From assembly GCF_011617245.1 (NCBI RefSeq), contig NZ_CP050152.1, positions 2,904,503 through 2,968,502 of the forward strand: a stretch of DNA of 64,000 nucleotides. Reading direction: 5' to 3'. Made by a program: the position numbers and the translations under genes. The notes beneath the pieces are model-generated. The model was not told the origin of the DNA. It saw nothing but the letters and a program-made list of their open reading frames with translations, and did no database searches. This DNA is from Brevibacterium atlanticum (lineage in GTDB: Bacteria; Actinomycetota; Actinomycetes; Actinomycetales; Brevibacteriaceae). Shown here piece after piece: positions 8,957 to 17,008 of this stretch; within the stretch, counting starts at the first letter, position 1, and the number at the start of each line of letters is the position of its first letter.

Positions 8957-9103
8957 CGAGTCTCCGGGATCGTGATGGGCGCGGGCCGACTGGACCCGCA
9001 GTCACCCATTCATAGGCACTCGGCATGACCCGGTGTCGAACCCCAGGTGGACGCATGGTGAACGCGCTCGTGACGACGTCCCCGTGCTCAGGCGAGGTCG
9101 TGC

Positions 9104-10024
9104 TCAGGCGAGATCGAGGCGGTCGACCACCTCGGCGACGGCACGCTTGGCAGCCTCATCGAGACCCTGGATCGGCAGCGGCAGGCTGCCAGGGCCGACA
9201 AGGCCCAAGTGTTCGGCGATGGCCGCGGTCACCCGCAGGCTGCCGCCGTGCGCGGCGAAGAGATCCCACAGCGGTTGGAGCTCGGCGGAGAGCTCCCGAG
9301 CCCCTTCGACATTGCCGAGTTCGGCGGCGCGGGTGATCTCGAGCATCGGTTCGGGCAGGGTTCCGCCGACGGCGGTGTACCACGCGTCGCAGCCGGCGAT
9401 GAGCCCCTCGGCTCCGAATGCATCGCCGGAGATGCCGATGGTCACCTGGTTGCCGATCGCATTACGGATCTCGCCGATGCGCTCGTCCCAGCCGGCGGGT
9501 GAGAGCGGGAAGCCGGGGATCTTGATCGAGGCCACACCGTCGAGTTCGGCGAGGCGGGCGTAGAGCTCGGTGGTGAAGGTGAAGTGGGTGGTGCCGGGAT
9601 TGTCATAGACGACGATCGGCAAGTCCGTGGAGTCGGCGACGGTGCGGAAGAGTTCGAACACATCCACCTCGGTCAACGGCTGGTAGCTCACCGGCGCCAG
9701 CAGCAGACCCTGCGCACCGGCAGCCTCGGCGGAGCGCACATTGGCGAGTACGTCACGCGTCCGCAGCGCTCCGACGCCGACGAGGACGGGGATGTCGAGG
9801 GCTGATTCGACGGTCAGCTCCGCGACCCGAGCGCGTTCGTCACCGTTCAGATAGACGTACGATCCGGTCGACCCGAGGGCCGTGATCGAGTCGACGCCGG
9901 CGAGGACGAGTCGTTCGATGAGTCCGATGTAGGCGTCCTCGTCGAGGTCGTCGCCGTTCAGCGGGGTGAGCGGGAAGGCGCTCAGCCCGCTGAACAGTGA
10001 AGGGTCGTACGCGGGGGTGCTCAT
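9104..10024 (-). CDS. DapA-family aldolase (dihydrodipicolinate synthase/N-acetylneuraminate lyase superfamily)
   Basis: 306 residues, a full-length TIM-barrel class I aldolase. The Schiff-base lysine lies in GVASIKIPG near residue 170, the catalytic tyrosine in IVVYDNPGTT near 140, and the GSTGSYVYL loop near 50 replaces the usual GTTGE of true DapA. It therefore more likely acts on a sugar acid or other keto acid than in lysine synthesis. It is preceded on the same strand, 96 bp away, by a ribokinase gene, suggesting carbohydrate catabolism. GAGGAGG lies just upstream of the ATG. Substrate unknown. Confidence 0.85.
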   Translation of the reverse strand: MSTPAYDPSLFSGLSAFPLTPLNGDDLDEDAYIGLIERLVLAGVDSITALGSTGSYVYLNGDERARVAELTVESALDIPVLVGVGALRTRDVLANVRSAEAAGAQGLLLAPVSYQPLTEVDVFELFRTVADSTDLPIVVYDNPGTTHFTFTTELYARLAELDGVASIKIPGFPLSPAGWDERIGEIRNAIGNQVTIGISGDAFGAEGLIAGCDAWYTAVGGTLPEPMLEITRAAELGNVEGARELSAELQPLWDLFAAHGGSLRVTAAIAEHLGLVGPGSLPLPIQGLDEAAKRAVAEVVDRLDLA

Positions 10025-10120
10025 CAGGTGTCCTCCTCGGAAGGTCGGATGGTGGTTGGTCGGATGATGTCTGGCCGGAGTGTGGCGGCGGGCCAGACCT
10101 TTGAGGTCCAGTCTGCCAGG

Positions 10121-10954
10121 TCAGTGGGCCAGGTACGCCTCGAACGGGTCGAAAGCCGGCTGCGCGGCGGCGTCCATCACGGCAGCGGCGCCGACGGCAT
10201 TGGCCGCGCGCAGGGCGCGTTCGGGGTCGACGTTCGTGCGCAGCGCGATGGTCAGGGCGGCGGCGAAGGCGTCTCCGGCGCCGACGGTGCTCACCGGGGT
10301 TCTCGGCAGCGCCTCGGCGAAGGCGATCTGCCCACCGCGGGTGAGCAGGGATGACCCTCGGGACCCGTACGTCACAGCCACGAGCCTTGCCTCCTGGAGC
10401 TGTGGGAGGAGGGAGTACTCGGTTTCGTTGACGATGATGAGATCGGCACGATCGACCACCTCGGCGGGCAGGGGCAGAGCCGGGGCGGCGTTGACCGCGA
10501 AGTATCCGGGCACTCGGGCGGCGAGCTCGGTGACGAGATCGAGGGAGATCTCGAGCTGGGTGAGCACCGCCTCGTCGTCGGCGAACTCCACCCCATCGAG
10601 GCTGACCTCGGCATTCGCCCCTTCGCAAACGGCGATCTGGTTCTCACCGTGAGCGTCGACCATGATCAGAGCAGTCCCGGTCGGGGCGGCCGCCTCGACG
10701 ATGTCTGCCACGTCGACCCCGGACTGCCGCAGAGACGCGAGCAACTCCCGGCCCTCCGCATCGTTTCCCACCGCCCCGATCATCCGGGTCCGCGCACCGA
10801 GGCGAGCGGCAGCTGCGGCCTGATTCGCGCCCTTTCCGCCGGGCGAGCGGAACAGCCGCCCGCCGCCGACGGTCTCTCCCGCAGCCGGCAGACGGCTGGT
10901 GACAGCAGTGATATCGGCGTTGATACTGCCGACAACGGCAAGGTCGAGGCTCAT
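10121..10954 (-). CDS. rbsK: PfkB-family sugar kinase, ribokinase-like
   Basis: 277 residues with both PfkB signatures: GGKGANQAAAAARLGA near residue 40 and STVGAGDAFAAAL near 230, where the Asp is the catalytic base. NETEYSLL near 165 is the N-x-x-E motif that holds magnesium. This fits ribokinase, which phosphorylates ribose at O5 with ATP, but related nucleoside or deoxyribose kinases look alike. The protein is somewhat short (E. coli RbsK is 309 residues). No ribose transporter or LacI regulator adjoins it. The downstream aldolase gene suggests a small catabolic pair. Confidence 0.8.
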   Translation of the reverse strand: MSLDLAVVGSINADITAVTSRLPAAGETVGGGRLFRSPGGKGANQAAAAARLGARTRMIGAVGNDAEGRELLASLRQSGVDVADIVEAAAPTGTALIMVDAHGENQIAVCEGANAEVSLDGVEFADDEAVLTQLEISLDLVTELAARVPGYFAVNAAPALPLPAEVVDRADLIIVNETEYSLLPQLQEARLVAVTYGSRGSSLLTRGGQIAFAEALPRTPVSTVGAGDAFAAALTIALRTNVDPERALRAANAVGAAAVMDAAAQPAFDPFEAYLAH

Positions 10955-10996
10955 GGGACAAGGCTAACGCGGCGGTACGCCCTGCCGCGGGTGATC

Positions 10997-11010
10997 CCCT
11001 CGCCGGAGGG
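10997..11010 (-). terminator. Short GC hairpin downstream of the tautomerase gene
   Basis: CCCTC/GAGGG arms around GCCG, placed 10 bp after the end of the tautomerase gene. It lacks a clear U-tract in either direction, so termination is only plausible. Confidence 0.35.
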
Positions 11011-11020
11011 CTTGCGTGCG

Positions 11021-11245
11021 CTAGTGCACCGTTGGTTCGGTGTCACCGAACCGCTGGCTGAGCATGGTGCCTCCAACCGAATACCGCTCGGAGGAGACCT
11101 CGTTGATCAGCACGTGCACGGACTCCGCTGGCGCTCCCGTACTCGCAACGATCGCCTCGGTGATACCGAGGGCAATTCTCTGATATTGCGACTCCCTGTC
11201 GCCGTGCATGAGTTCGGGGACGATGTCGAGACTGACGATGGGCAC
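11021..11245 (-). CDS. 4-oxalocrotonate tautomerase family protein
   Basis: A 74-residue protein of tautomerase size. The GTG at 11245 is chosen because AAGGAG stands just before it and because it places proline directly after the initiator methionine (PIVSLDIV). The amino group of that Pro1 is the catalytic base after methionine removal in this family. The frame stays open further upstream, but that extension does not resemble the family. The C-terminal region ASTGAPAESVHVLINEV is typical. Substrate unknown. It is divergent from an HxlR regulator 105 bp away, which probably controls it. Confidence 0.8.
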   Translation of the reverse strand: MPIVSLDIVPELMHGDRESQYQRIALGITEAIVASTGAPAESVHVLINEVSSERYSVGGTMLSQRFGDTEPTVH

Positions 11246-11350
11246 AGTATCTCCTTCTGTTCTTCGGCTCGTTCTTCGACTAGCCTGCTTGATGCACAGC
11301 AGACTGGGAAGACGGCACTTTCTGGTCAGCACCCAACCTCGAGGTAGGAC

Positions 11351-11677
11351 ATGCCAGCGACGACACGCGAGTATTGCGGTGAGACCATGCGGGCCACAAT
11401 CGACGTGGTCGGAGGCAAGTGGACGATGCTGGTGCTCTGGGAGCTGCTCAAGCGCGAACATCGTTACGCAGACCTGCAGAGGCAGGTCGCCGGAATATCT
11501 CAGAAGGTGCTTTCGAACGAGTTGAAGGACCTGGTCGAACGCGGGCTCGTCGATCGGGAAGTGGAGCCTTCCGTCCCTCCGCAGGTGACCTACCGAATCA
11601 CCGATGAGGGCAGGAGCCTGGAGCCGGTGTTCGAGGTTCTGCACAATTGGGGCCGAGAACATCGGTCGCAGGTGTGA
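11351..11677 (+). CDS. HxlR-family winged-helix regulator
   Basis: 108 residues, nearly all one winged helix. It has the family signature C...T.D..GGKW near residues 8-25 (YCGETMRATIDVVGGKWTML), then RYADLQRQ, ISQKVLSNELKDL and the wing with TYRITDEGRSL. Cys8 in this position is redox- or aldehyde-sensitive in some relatives. It is divergent from the tautomerase gene, so repression or activation of that gene is likely. A long hairpin follows 15 bp after its stop. Confidence 0.88.
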   Translation: MPATTREYCGETMRATIDVVGGKWTMLVLWELLKREHRYADLQRQVAGISQKVLSNELKDLVERGLVDREVEPSVPPQVTYRITDEGRSLEPVFEVLHNWGREHRSQV

Positions 11678-11692
11678 GCGCCGAAATCAGAA

Positions 11693-11745
11693 CGAGGTGC
11701 GAACCCCGACCGGAATTCAATCCTCGGTCGAACGTTCGCACCTCG
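11693..11745. terminator. Long bidirectional hairpin between hxlR-type gene and tRNA-His
   Basis: A 12-bp perfect outer stem (CGAGGTGCGAAC at 11693-11704 with 11734-11745) encloses a second 6-bp stem (CGACCG at 11707-11712 with 11725-11730). It separates two convergent transcripts and could stop both; no U-tract on the + side. Confidence 0.6.
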
Positions 11746-11754
11746 CTCATCCGG

Positions 11755-11828
11755 GGTGAGTAACGGGACTTGAACCCGCGACATCCGCGACCACAACGCG
11801 GCGCTCTACCAGCTGAGCTATACCCACC
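11755..11828 (-). tRNA. tRNA-His (GTG)
   Basis: On the minus strand the cloverleaf is complete: acceptor stem GTGGGTA with TACTCAC plus the extra 5' G typical of tRNA-His, D-arm TAGCTCAGCTGGTAGAGC, anticodon stem CCGCG/CGCGG around loop TTGTGGT (anticodon GTG), and T-arm GCGGG-TTCAAGT-CCCGT. CCA is not encoded. Confidence 0.95.
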
Positions 11829-12053
11829 ACATGCGCTGCACCAACGGTGCAGACAGCAAGATATATCCTAACCTCACCCGCCGGAGACGGGCAAACCGGA
11901 ACCGCCCGCCTGGCACAATGAGACGGAGATCTCCTTACGTGCAACGATTCAGTAGCGTTGTATAACGGTTTCGGAAAACCGGTAGGAGCACTCCGAGACA
12001 TTCATTAGGATTGATTCGGCCCCATCCTCGATACCACCCAAGGAACCCTGTAC

Positions 12054-13814
12054 ATGACTCGTGCGATGATCTCCGTCTCCGATGACGGGTTCTCCTACAT
12101 CTCCCTCAACGGGGCGACGAGTCGCTATTCGGACACCGGACAGGCCATCGCCTACCTCGGCGACTACGCCCGAGAGACCGAAACACCCTTGGCCGTGACC
12201 ATCGATGACGGCACCCAGGCCGCCGAGGTGGTCATCGACACGGATGGACGGCTGGGTTCCACGTCGTCGAGTCACGAGCATGATTCTTCGTCGGGTGTGA
12301 ACGTTCGGTCAGCGGATTCCGCGGAGGGTTCGTCGGATTCCGCAGGCGCGGGTGCGCAGCAGGCAGATGTCGACCATGATGATTCCCTCGCCGAGGCGGC
12401 CGCCGCCGATTCCGGCGACAGCACTGAGTCGGCCGCCGGCGCCGGCGGTGCCGCTGCTGCCGCAGCCGGTGGTGTGGCTGGCACCAGCGGGCGTGACCAG
12501 TCCGACGGCGAGCAGAAGGGCGGCGAACAGAAGAGCAACGGCGGCGACGGTTACCCACTCGGGACCCCGTTCTCCGGCCCTGCTGCACCCTCCGCCCCCG
12601 CGGTGAAGAAGACCCGAGTGCGCAGACGCTCGGCCCGCAGCCGCCCGCAGAGACTGAAGAAGATCACCGTCCCCGGCCTGGTGCTCATCGGCCTGGCGAT
12701 CCTCATGATCGGGGCCTTCGTCGTCCCCAACATCGTTCCCGTCGACAGTGATGATGCACCGCAGTCCATCGGCTCCGACCAGCAGATCAATCCGGCGTCC
12801 GAGTTCTCGGTCGACAAGACCAGCGACGTCGTGCCGAGTTTCGACAACTCACCCGCCTGGGAGACGAAGGTGCCGAAGAAGGCGTCGGTGACCGCCTCGG
12901 ACCGCGGTGTCCTCCTCGTCTATAAGAACAAGCTCGAAGTCCTCGATGCCGAGACCGGCAAGTCCCGCTACGAAGCGAAGATCAGCGAGGCACCGACCTT
13001 CGCCGTCGATACCATCATCGATGGCCGGCCCGCTCTGCTGTGGCAGGCAGGCGACACCGCCGAGGCGCTCTTCGACGGGGACTCCAAGCCGAAGTCCTAT
13101 CGGCTGCCGGAGAACGCTCGCATCACTTCGGCAGGCACGAGCGTCCTCATCAAATCAGGCAATAAGCTCTCCACCTTCGGTGCCGACGGCCTCGAGAATG
13201 TGCCGACTCCGGAGGCCGGCTCGACGCCCATGGCGATCGAGGACGATGAGCTCTTCAGCTCCGACTGGAACGGACCGGTCAAGGCCAAGAACGTCAAGAC
13301 CGGCGACGAACGCAGCATCGACCTCGAACGTCCCGCCGACGACCAGCAGATCATCGACTGGATCTCCGCGGGACACGGAAAGGCCATCACCCTGTGGGGC
13401 GAGCAGGGCGCGTCGACGAACTCCGGTCACAGGATCCAGCTGGTCGTCCACTCACTCAAGGACGGCTCGATCCTCTCGACCGTGACCACCACCACCGACA
13501 TCGTCGGTGAGAAGTCCTGGGTACGCGGTCAGGGCGGCCAACGCGCCTATATCGGCCCTTACCTCTTCGACCTGGACTCGGGTCTGCTGCTCATGGACGT
13601 CTCCAACCGCGACATCCACCTCTCGGAGCCGCGCGGAACCATCGTCCCCTGCACGATGGACACGAACACCTCGTGCCTTTTGGCCGGTAAACGCGCCTTC
13701 AAGACCGACACCAACCTCTTGGCCATCGTCAACGACGGCAAGTCGGCGCTGGTGCTCGGCGATGACTCCACGGTCCGCTCGTATCCGAAGACCTCGGACA
13801 CCGATGACCGATAG
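12054..13814 (+). CDS. Single-pass membrane protein with extracellular propeller-like domain, unknown function
   Basis: 586 residues. Residues 1-70 form a small folded domain (MISVSDDGFSYISLNGATSR onward). Residues 75-185 are low-complexity Ser/Ala/Gly/Asp. Residues 190-205 are basic and precede one membrane helix (about 206-228, VLIGLAILMIGAFVVPNIV). The remaining 350 residues should lie outside and show repeated short beta blades (VLLVYKNKLEVLDAETGKSR and similar), like a PQQ/quinoprotein-type propeller. AAGGAA precedes the ATG. The next gene encodes a Ser/Asp-repeat surface protein, so the pair may act at the cell surface. I do not recognise a named family. Confidence 0.6.
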   Translation: MTRAMISVSDDGFSYISLNGATSRYSDTGQAIAYLGDYARETETPLAVTIDDGTQAAEVVIDTDGRLGSTSSSHEHDSSSGVNVRSADSAEGSSDSAGAGAQQADVDHDDSLAEAAAADSGDSTESAAGAGGAAAAAAGGVAGTSGRDQSDGEQKGGEQKSNGGDGYPLGTPFSGPAAPSAPAVKKTRVRRRSARSRPQRLKKITVPGLVLIGLAILMIGAFVVPNIVPVDSDDAPQSIGSDQQINPASEFSVDKTSDVVPSFDNSPAWETKVPKKASVTASDRGVLLVYKNKLEVLDAETGKSRYEAKISEAPTFAVDTIIDGRPALLWQAGDTAEALFDGDSKPKSYRLPENARITSAGTSVLIKSGNKLSTFGADGLENVPTPEAGSTPMAIEDDELFSSDWNGPVKAKNVKTGDERSIDLERPADDQQIIDWISAGHGKAITLWGEQGASTNSGHRIQLVVHSLKDGSILSTVTTTTDIVGEKSWVRGQGGQRAYIGPYLFDLDSGLLLMDVSNRDIHLSEPRGTIVPCTMDTNTSCLLAGKRAFKTDTNLLAIVNDGKSALVLGDDSTVRSYPKTSDTDDR

Positions 13815-13974
13815 TCGGAATCGAGGTCAGGCCGGTGGTCCGAGGCTCGCTTCCGCGCCCGGGCCGGCCCAGGCTTTAACACATCTGATCGAGCCATTAG
13901 GATGGGGGCGACGTGTCTGAACGTCATGTCCCCTTGACCCATTAGTGCCGGAATCCCCACCGCGAAGGAAAGCA

Positions 13975-15630
13975 GTGCCAGTTTCACACCAGTTCAACCG
14001 CAGAATCGCCGCCTTCGGCGCTGCGCTTGCATTGGTGGCACTGCCCGTCTTCTCGACGTTCACCCCTGCATTCGCCCAGCCCTCACTTTCTCCGTCCGCT
14101 GAAGCCGGTTCGACCGATACTGCCGACGCCGAGGCGGCCGCTGGTGCGGATGGAACCGATTCTTCCAGCGGGGCAGGGTCTGCGGACGGCGGCGATTCCT
14201 CGACTGACTCGGCCGATGATCCGGGGCCGACAGCCGCCGACAGCGATCCCGATGCAGATTCGGAGTCTGCCGACGAATCGGACGACAATGGCGACGGTTC
14301 GGACGACAGTGAACCGGATCCTGACTACGACAAGGCGTGCGCAGCCCCCGAAGAAGGCGAACCGACACCAGGTGAAGACGGTCCCTGCAAACCCGCCGAA
14401 ACGCTCAAGGCGAAGTGGGATTCGAGTAAGAAGCAGCTCTCTGTGACCGCGCCGAATGGCGATCCCGGCGACCTGCCAGAGAGCTGGAAGAACGTACCAT
14501 TCGACGGCCCGAAGCAATCGATGGTGCGCATTCCCGCTCAGGACTCATCGGCCGAAGGCAACGCAGGCTCAGCCGGCAGCAACTCGGACACCGATGACAG
14601 CGGACAGTCCGTGGCCGAAGCGACCGCACAGGCTGACGTTCCCACGAAGTTCAAATTCGGCGACGACGGCGTGATCAGGGCCGCCGACTCTTCCGAGCCG
14701 ATGGAGTTCGAGAACTTCGACTCCGATCCCCGTTGGAAGTTCACTGCCGACGGCAAGAACATCACCGCCGAGGGCAAGGAATACACCGATTCCGACGACG
14801 GAGCTTCGGGAGGCTCCAACTCCACGGCGAATCAGGATGGTGACAGGACCGCCGGAGTCGCCGCCTCGGACGACGGCTCACAAGACGACAATGGCGGATC
14901 GAACGCCTCGGCGAGCGGCGATGACGATGCTGCGGACTCCGGGAGCAGCGACACCAACGGCAGTTCCGGAGACGAGGACGGCTCGTCTTCGAACAGCTCT
15001 GCCTCTTCCGACAGCAATTCTTCGTCGAACAGCAGCTCTTCATCGGACAGCAACTCTGCGTCGAACTCCGGGTCGAAGGACCGGTCGAATTCGGCGTCCG
15101 ACGATGACGCCGACGACAAGAACTCCGATTCGGACTCCGGGGCTCGGTCCGACGGCTCCCGCAACAGCGACTCGGATTCCTCGGGCTCGGGTTCGGACTC
15201 GTCGTCCAAGGACGACGACGGCAATGACTCCGACGACCCGGACGGTTCCCCTGTCGGCACAGCCGACGGCGACAACACCACCCCCGACCCGTCGAACGGC
15301 AACGGTTCGAAGGACGACGAACGGGAGACCATTCCCGGCACCGCAGGCGACGAATGGCTGCCCGGCGACGAGGACGACTCCGAACACCCCGACTATTCGG
15401 ATCCGGTGCCGCAGAACCCCGACGCCCCCACACCGAAGGACGACACCGACCTCATCACCGGAGGCGACAAGCCCTCACCACGCGCGAACCAGCAGCCCTC
15501 CTCGTCATTCGGCGAATCCATCGTCTCCACGATCGTCAGCTCCTGGCCGGTCTTCGTCCTCGCCGCCTCCGGCATGGCCGCCGTCGGCTTCATCATCTAC
15601 ATCATGGGTCGCCGCGGTAAGCAGGACTGA
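13975..15630 (+). CDS. Ser/Asp-repeat surface protein with C-terminal membrane anchor
   Basis: 551 residues. The GTG at 13975 is chosen over the GTG at 13945 because GAAGGA stands just before it. A signal peptide ends near residue 34 (TFTPAFA). Almost all of the rest is acidic low complexity, including a Ser/Asp/Asn block around residues 290-440 like staphylococcal Sdr stalks. Two short Cys-containing stretches (DKACAAPEE, GPCKPAE) fall near residues 110-130. The end is one membrane helix followed by GRRGKQD; no LPXTG motif precedes it, so anchoring is by the helix itself. Function unknown. 160 bp separates it from the upstream membrane protein gene. Confidence 0.65.
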   Translation: MPVSHQFNRRIAAFGAALALVALPVFSTFTPAFAQPSLSPSAEAGSTDTADAEAAAGADGTDSSSGAGSADGGDSSTDSADDPGPTAADSDPDADSESADESDDNGDGSDDSEPDPDYDKACAAPEEGEPTPGEDGPCKPAETLKAKWDSSKKQLSVTAPNGDPGDLPESWKNVPFDGPKQSMVRIPAQDSSAEGNAGSAGSNSDTDDSGQSVAEATAQADVPTKFKFGDDGVIRAADSSEPMEFENFDSDPRWKFTADGKNITAEGKEYTDSDDGASGGSNSTANQDGDRTAGVAASDDGSQDDNGGSNASASGDDDAADSGSSDTNGSSGDEDGSSSNSSASSDSNSSSNSSSSSDSNSASNSGSKDRSNSASDDDADDKNSDSDSGARSDGSRNSDSDSSGSGSDSSSKDDDGNDSDDPDGSPVGTADGDNTTPDPSNGNGSKDDERETIPGTAGDEWLPGDEDDSEHPDYSDPVPQNPDAPTPKDDTDLITGGDKPSPRANQQPSSSFGESIVSTIVSSWPVFVLAASGMAAVGFIIYIMGRRGKQD

Positions 15631-15939
15631 CGGCCCACGGTCAGGACCAGCCGCCTCGGTGACGGTGAAACGGATCGGGGAACTCAGCCCGGCCGATCTG
15701 GAGGTGAACGGAACAGACGGGGTGGACCGCTGCATCGCGAGCGTCCGGGGCACTATCCCATGAGGCCGAGGGCGAGATCGTGCGGTTCCGACTGCCGGAG
15801 AAGTAGAGATCGTAAGATTCCGCCGAACCGCACCCGATATCTGACACTCACATCCCCCAGCCGCTAAGCTGGAACGCGAAGCACTGTGGCACAAGGTCAC
15901 AGTCGCAATCTGCATTCTCGACCGGGAGGACTCGACCCG
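15631..15939. other. 309-bp intergenic region, no gene seen
   Basis: No frame has both a start with a ribosome binding site and convincing composition. The only structures I see are a small hairpin (CCAGC/GCTGG at about 15857-15872) and GGGAGGA before the next gene. It probably holds the promoter of the DUF3618 gene. Confidence 0.4.
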
Positions 15940-16224
15940 ATGACTGACAACGTCTACACCTCAGATGTGACCGTAGACCAGGCAACACCCTCGCAGCTCG
16001 CGGAGTCGATCCGTCTGCGTGAGGAGCGCATCGCGGACAACATCGACGAGCTCGTCGGCCGCATCCATCCCAAGGTGCTGGTGACGCGCGCGGTGAACAA
16101 GGCCAAGTCCGAGGTCGTCGAGGAGAACGGCTCCCCCAAGCCCGAGATCATCGCCCTCGGTGCCGGTGCCGTCCTCGGTGTGGCCGCCCTCATCGTCGGA
16201 CTCTCCGGTCGTAAGCGTGGCTGA
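15940..16224 (+). CDS. DUF3618 family protein
   Basis: 94 residues with the hallmark of DUF3618: an N-terminal SIRLREERIADNIDELVGRI stretch, an amphipathic linker, then one C-terminal membrane helix (about 70-88) and a basic tail GRKRG. These small actinobacterial proteins are anchored facing the cytoplasm and are of unknown function. The ATG at 15940 follows GGGAGGA at 9 nt; an upstream GTG in frame lacks such a signal. The gene overlaps the next by 8 bp, so the two are translationally coupled. Confidence 0.85.
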   Translation: MTDNVYTSDVTVDQATPSQLAESIRLREERIADNIDELVGRIHPKVLVTRAVNKAKSEVVEENGSPKPEIIALGAGAVLGVAALIVGLSGRKRG

Positions 16225-16537
16225 TTCGCCACTTCCGATCCGGATGCTCCACGACCGGATCCTGCTCGAACCCGGCCCCGAGGCCGGTGAGCGCAAGTCC
16301 TCCGCAGGCATCGTCATCCCCGCCACCGCCAGCATGGGCAAGCGCCTCGTATGGGGCAAGGTCGTTGCGGCCGGGCCCCACGTGCGGCAGGCCAACCTCG
16401 GCGACACCGTCCTCTACGATCCGGAGGAACTCGCCGAGGTGGAGCTCGAAGGACAGCTGTACGTGCTGCTGCGCGAGCGCGACGTCCATGCGATCTCCGA
16501 GACCGCCGAACAGTCGAGTTCGGGGATGTACCTGTAG
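16217..16537 (+). CDS. GroES-like (Cpn10 fold) small protein
   Basis: 106 residues with the beta-barrel co-chaperonin pattern: IRMLHDRILLEP, a mobile-loop-like stretch ERKSSAGIVIPATASM, VWGKVVAAGPHV, then GDTVLYDPEELAEVELEGQ. It starts at a GTG inside the DUF3618 gene. True GroES proteins are normally next to groEL and have a conserved mobile-loop sequence. Here there is no groEL and the C terminus (AISETAEQSSSGMYL) is atypical, so this is probably a divergent paralogue rather than the housekeeping co-chaperonin. Role unknown. Confidence 0.75.
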   Translation: MADSPLPIRMLHDRILLEPGPEAGERKSSAGIVIPATASMGKRLVWGKVVAAGPHVRQANLGDTVLYDPEELAEVELEGQLYVLLRERDVHAISETAEQSSSGMYL

Positions 16538-16571
16538 GAGGCTTGTCCGGGGTCGGACCGGGTATGCCGGG

Positions 16572-16594
16572 TGACCCTTAATCAGTGGGTTCCG
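16572..16594 (+). repeat. Partial copy of the tRNA-Lys sequence
   Basis: 22 of 23 bases match 16785-16807, the anticodon arm to T-arm junction of the tRNA-Lys 213 bp downstream. The last 18 bases (CTTAATCAGTGGGTTCCG) are identical. It cannot fold as a tRNA by itself. Confidence 0.85.
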
Positions 16595-16608
16595 AGTCGG
16601 CGTGATCG

Positions 16609-16650
16609 GAAGTCCGGGGTGTTCGACCCGAAGTCCGAGGTGTCTGACCT
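16609..16650 (+). repeat. Two tandem 21-bp repeats
   Basis: Units 16609-16629 and 16630-16650 both begin GAAGTCCG and continue (G/A)GGTGT(T/C)(C/T)GACC(C/T); 17 of 21 bases agree. They lie between the tRNA fragment and the intact tRNA-Lys. Confidence 0.7.
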
Positions 16651-16756
16651 GGGGCTTGCGACCTTCATCACAAAAACGGATACGGGCCGATCTCGGTTTG
16701 CGTGATCGGGGAACACCTGAGTAATATTAATTCTCGTTGCGCAGCGAGCGCAGCAC

Positions 16757-16829
<73 letters not shown>

Positions 16830-16839
16830 CAGCACAGAG

Positions 16840-16875
16840 AGAACCGCATCCGGCATCACGTCGGGGCGGTTCTTT
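16840..16875 (+). terminator. Terminator of tRNA-Lys
   Basis: AGAACCGC at 16840-16847 pairs perfectly with GCGGTTCT at 16866-16873, followed by TTCGC, 10 bp after the tRNA. Confidence 0.65.
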
Positions 16876-16940
16876 CGCATTCACGGGCTCCGGCGGGTCT
16901 CTCTTTGGGGCGGGCCGATCGGCATACTCTTCTCTCAAAT

Positions 16941-16960
16941 ACTCACGTTCTTCGGTGAGT
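16941..16960 (-). terminator. Hairpin downstream of the GntR gene
   Basis: ACTCAC/GTGAGT around an 8-nt loop, 48 bp after the stop of the minus-strand GntR gene. On that strand the sequence after the stem is TATTTGAG, weakly T-rich. Confidence 0.45.
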
Positions 16961-17008
16961 GATCCGGAGAAAGGTGTGCCGTTTCAGTGGCGGGGCGGTG
17001 CCTGCCGC

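Noticed and set aside
6863..9028. Long open frame of 721 codons on the + strand opposite the choice-of-anchor-I gene
   Set aside because: Composition (Arg/Gly/Val/Asp rich) is that of a third-codon shadow in high-GC DNA, with no ribosome site; the minus strand has a signal peptide and an LPXTG end.
14980..15210. Ser/Asp-coding block as a DNA repeat array
   Set aside because: Codons vary between units and the regularity is at protein level; it is a coding low-complexity stretch.
15631..15939. Possible small genes in the gap after the Ser/Asp-repeat protein gene
   Set aside because: Open frames exist on both strands, but none has a ribosome binding site or plausible protein character.
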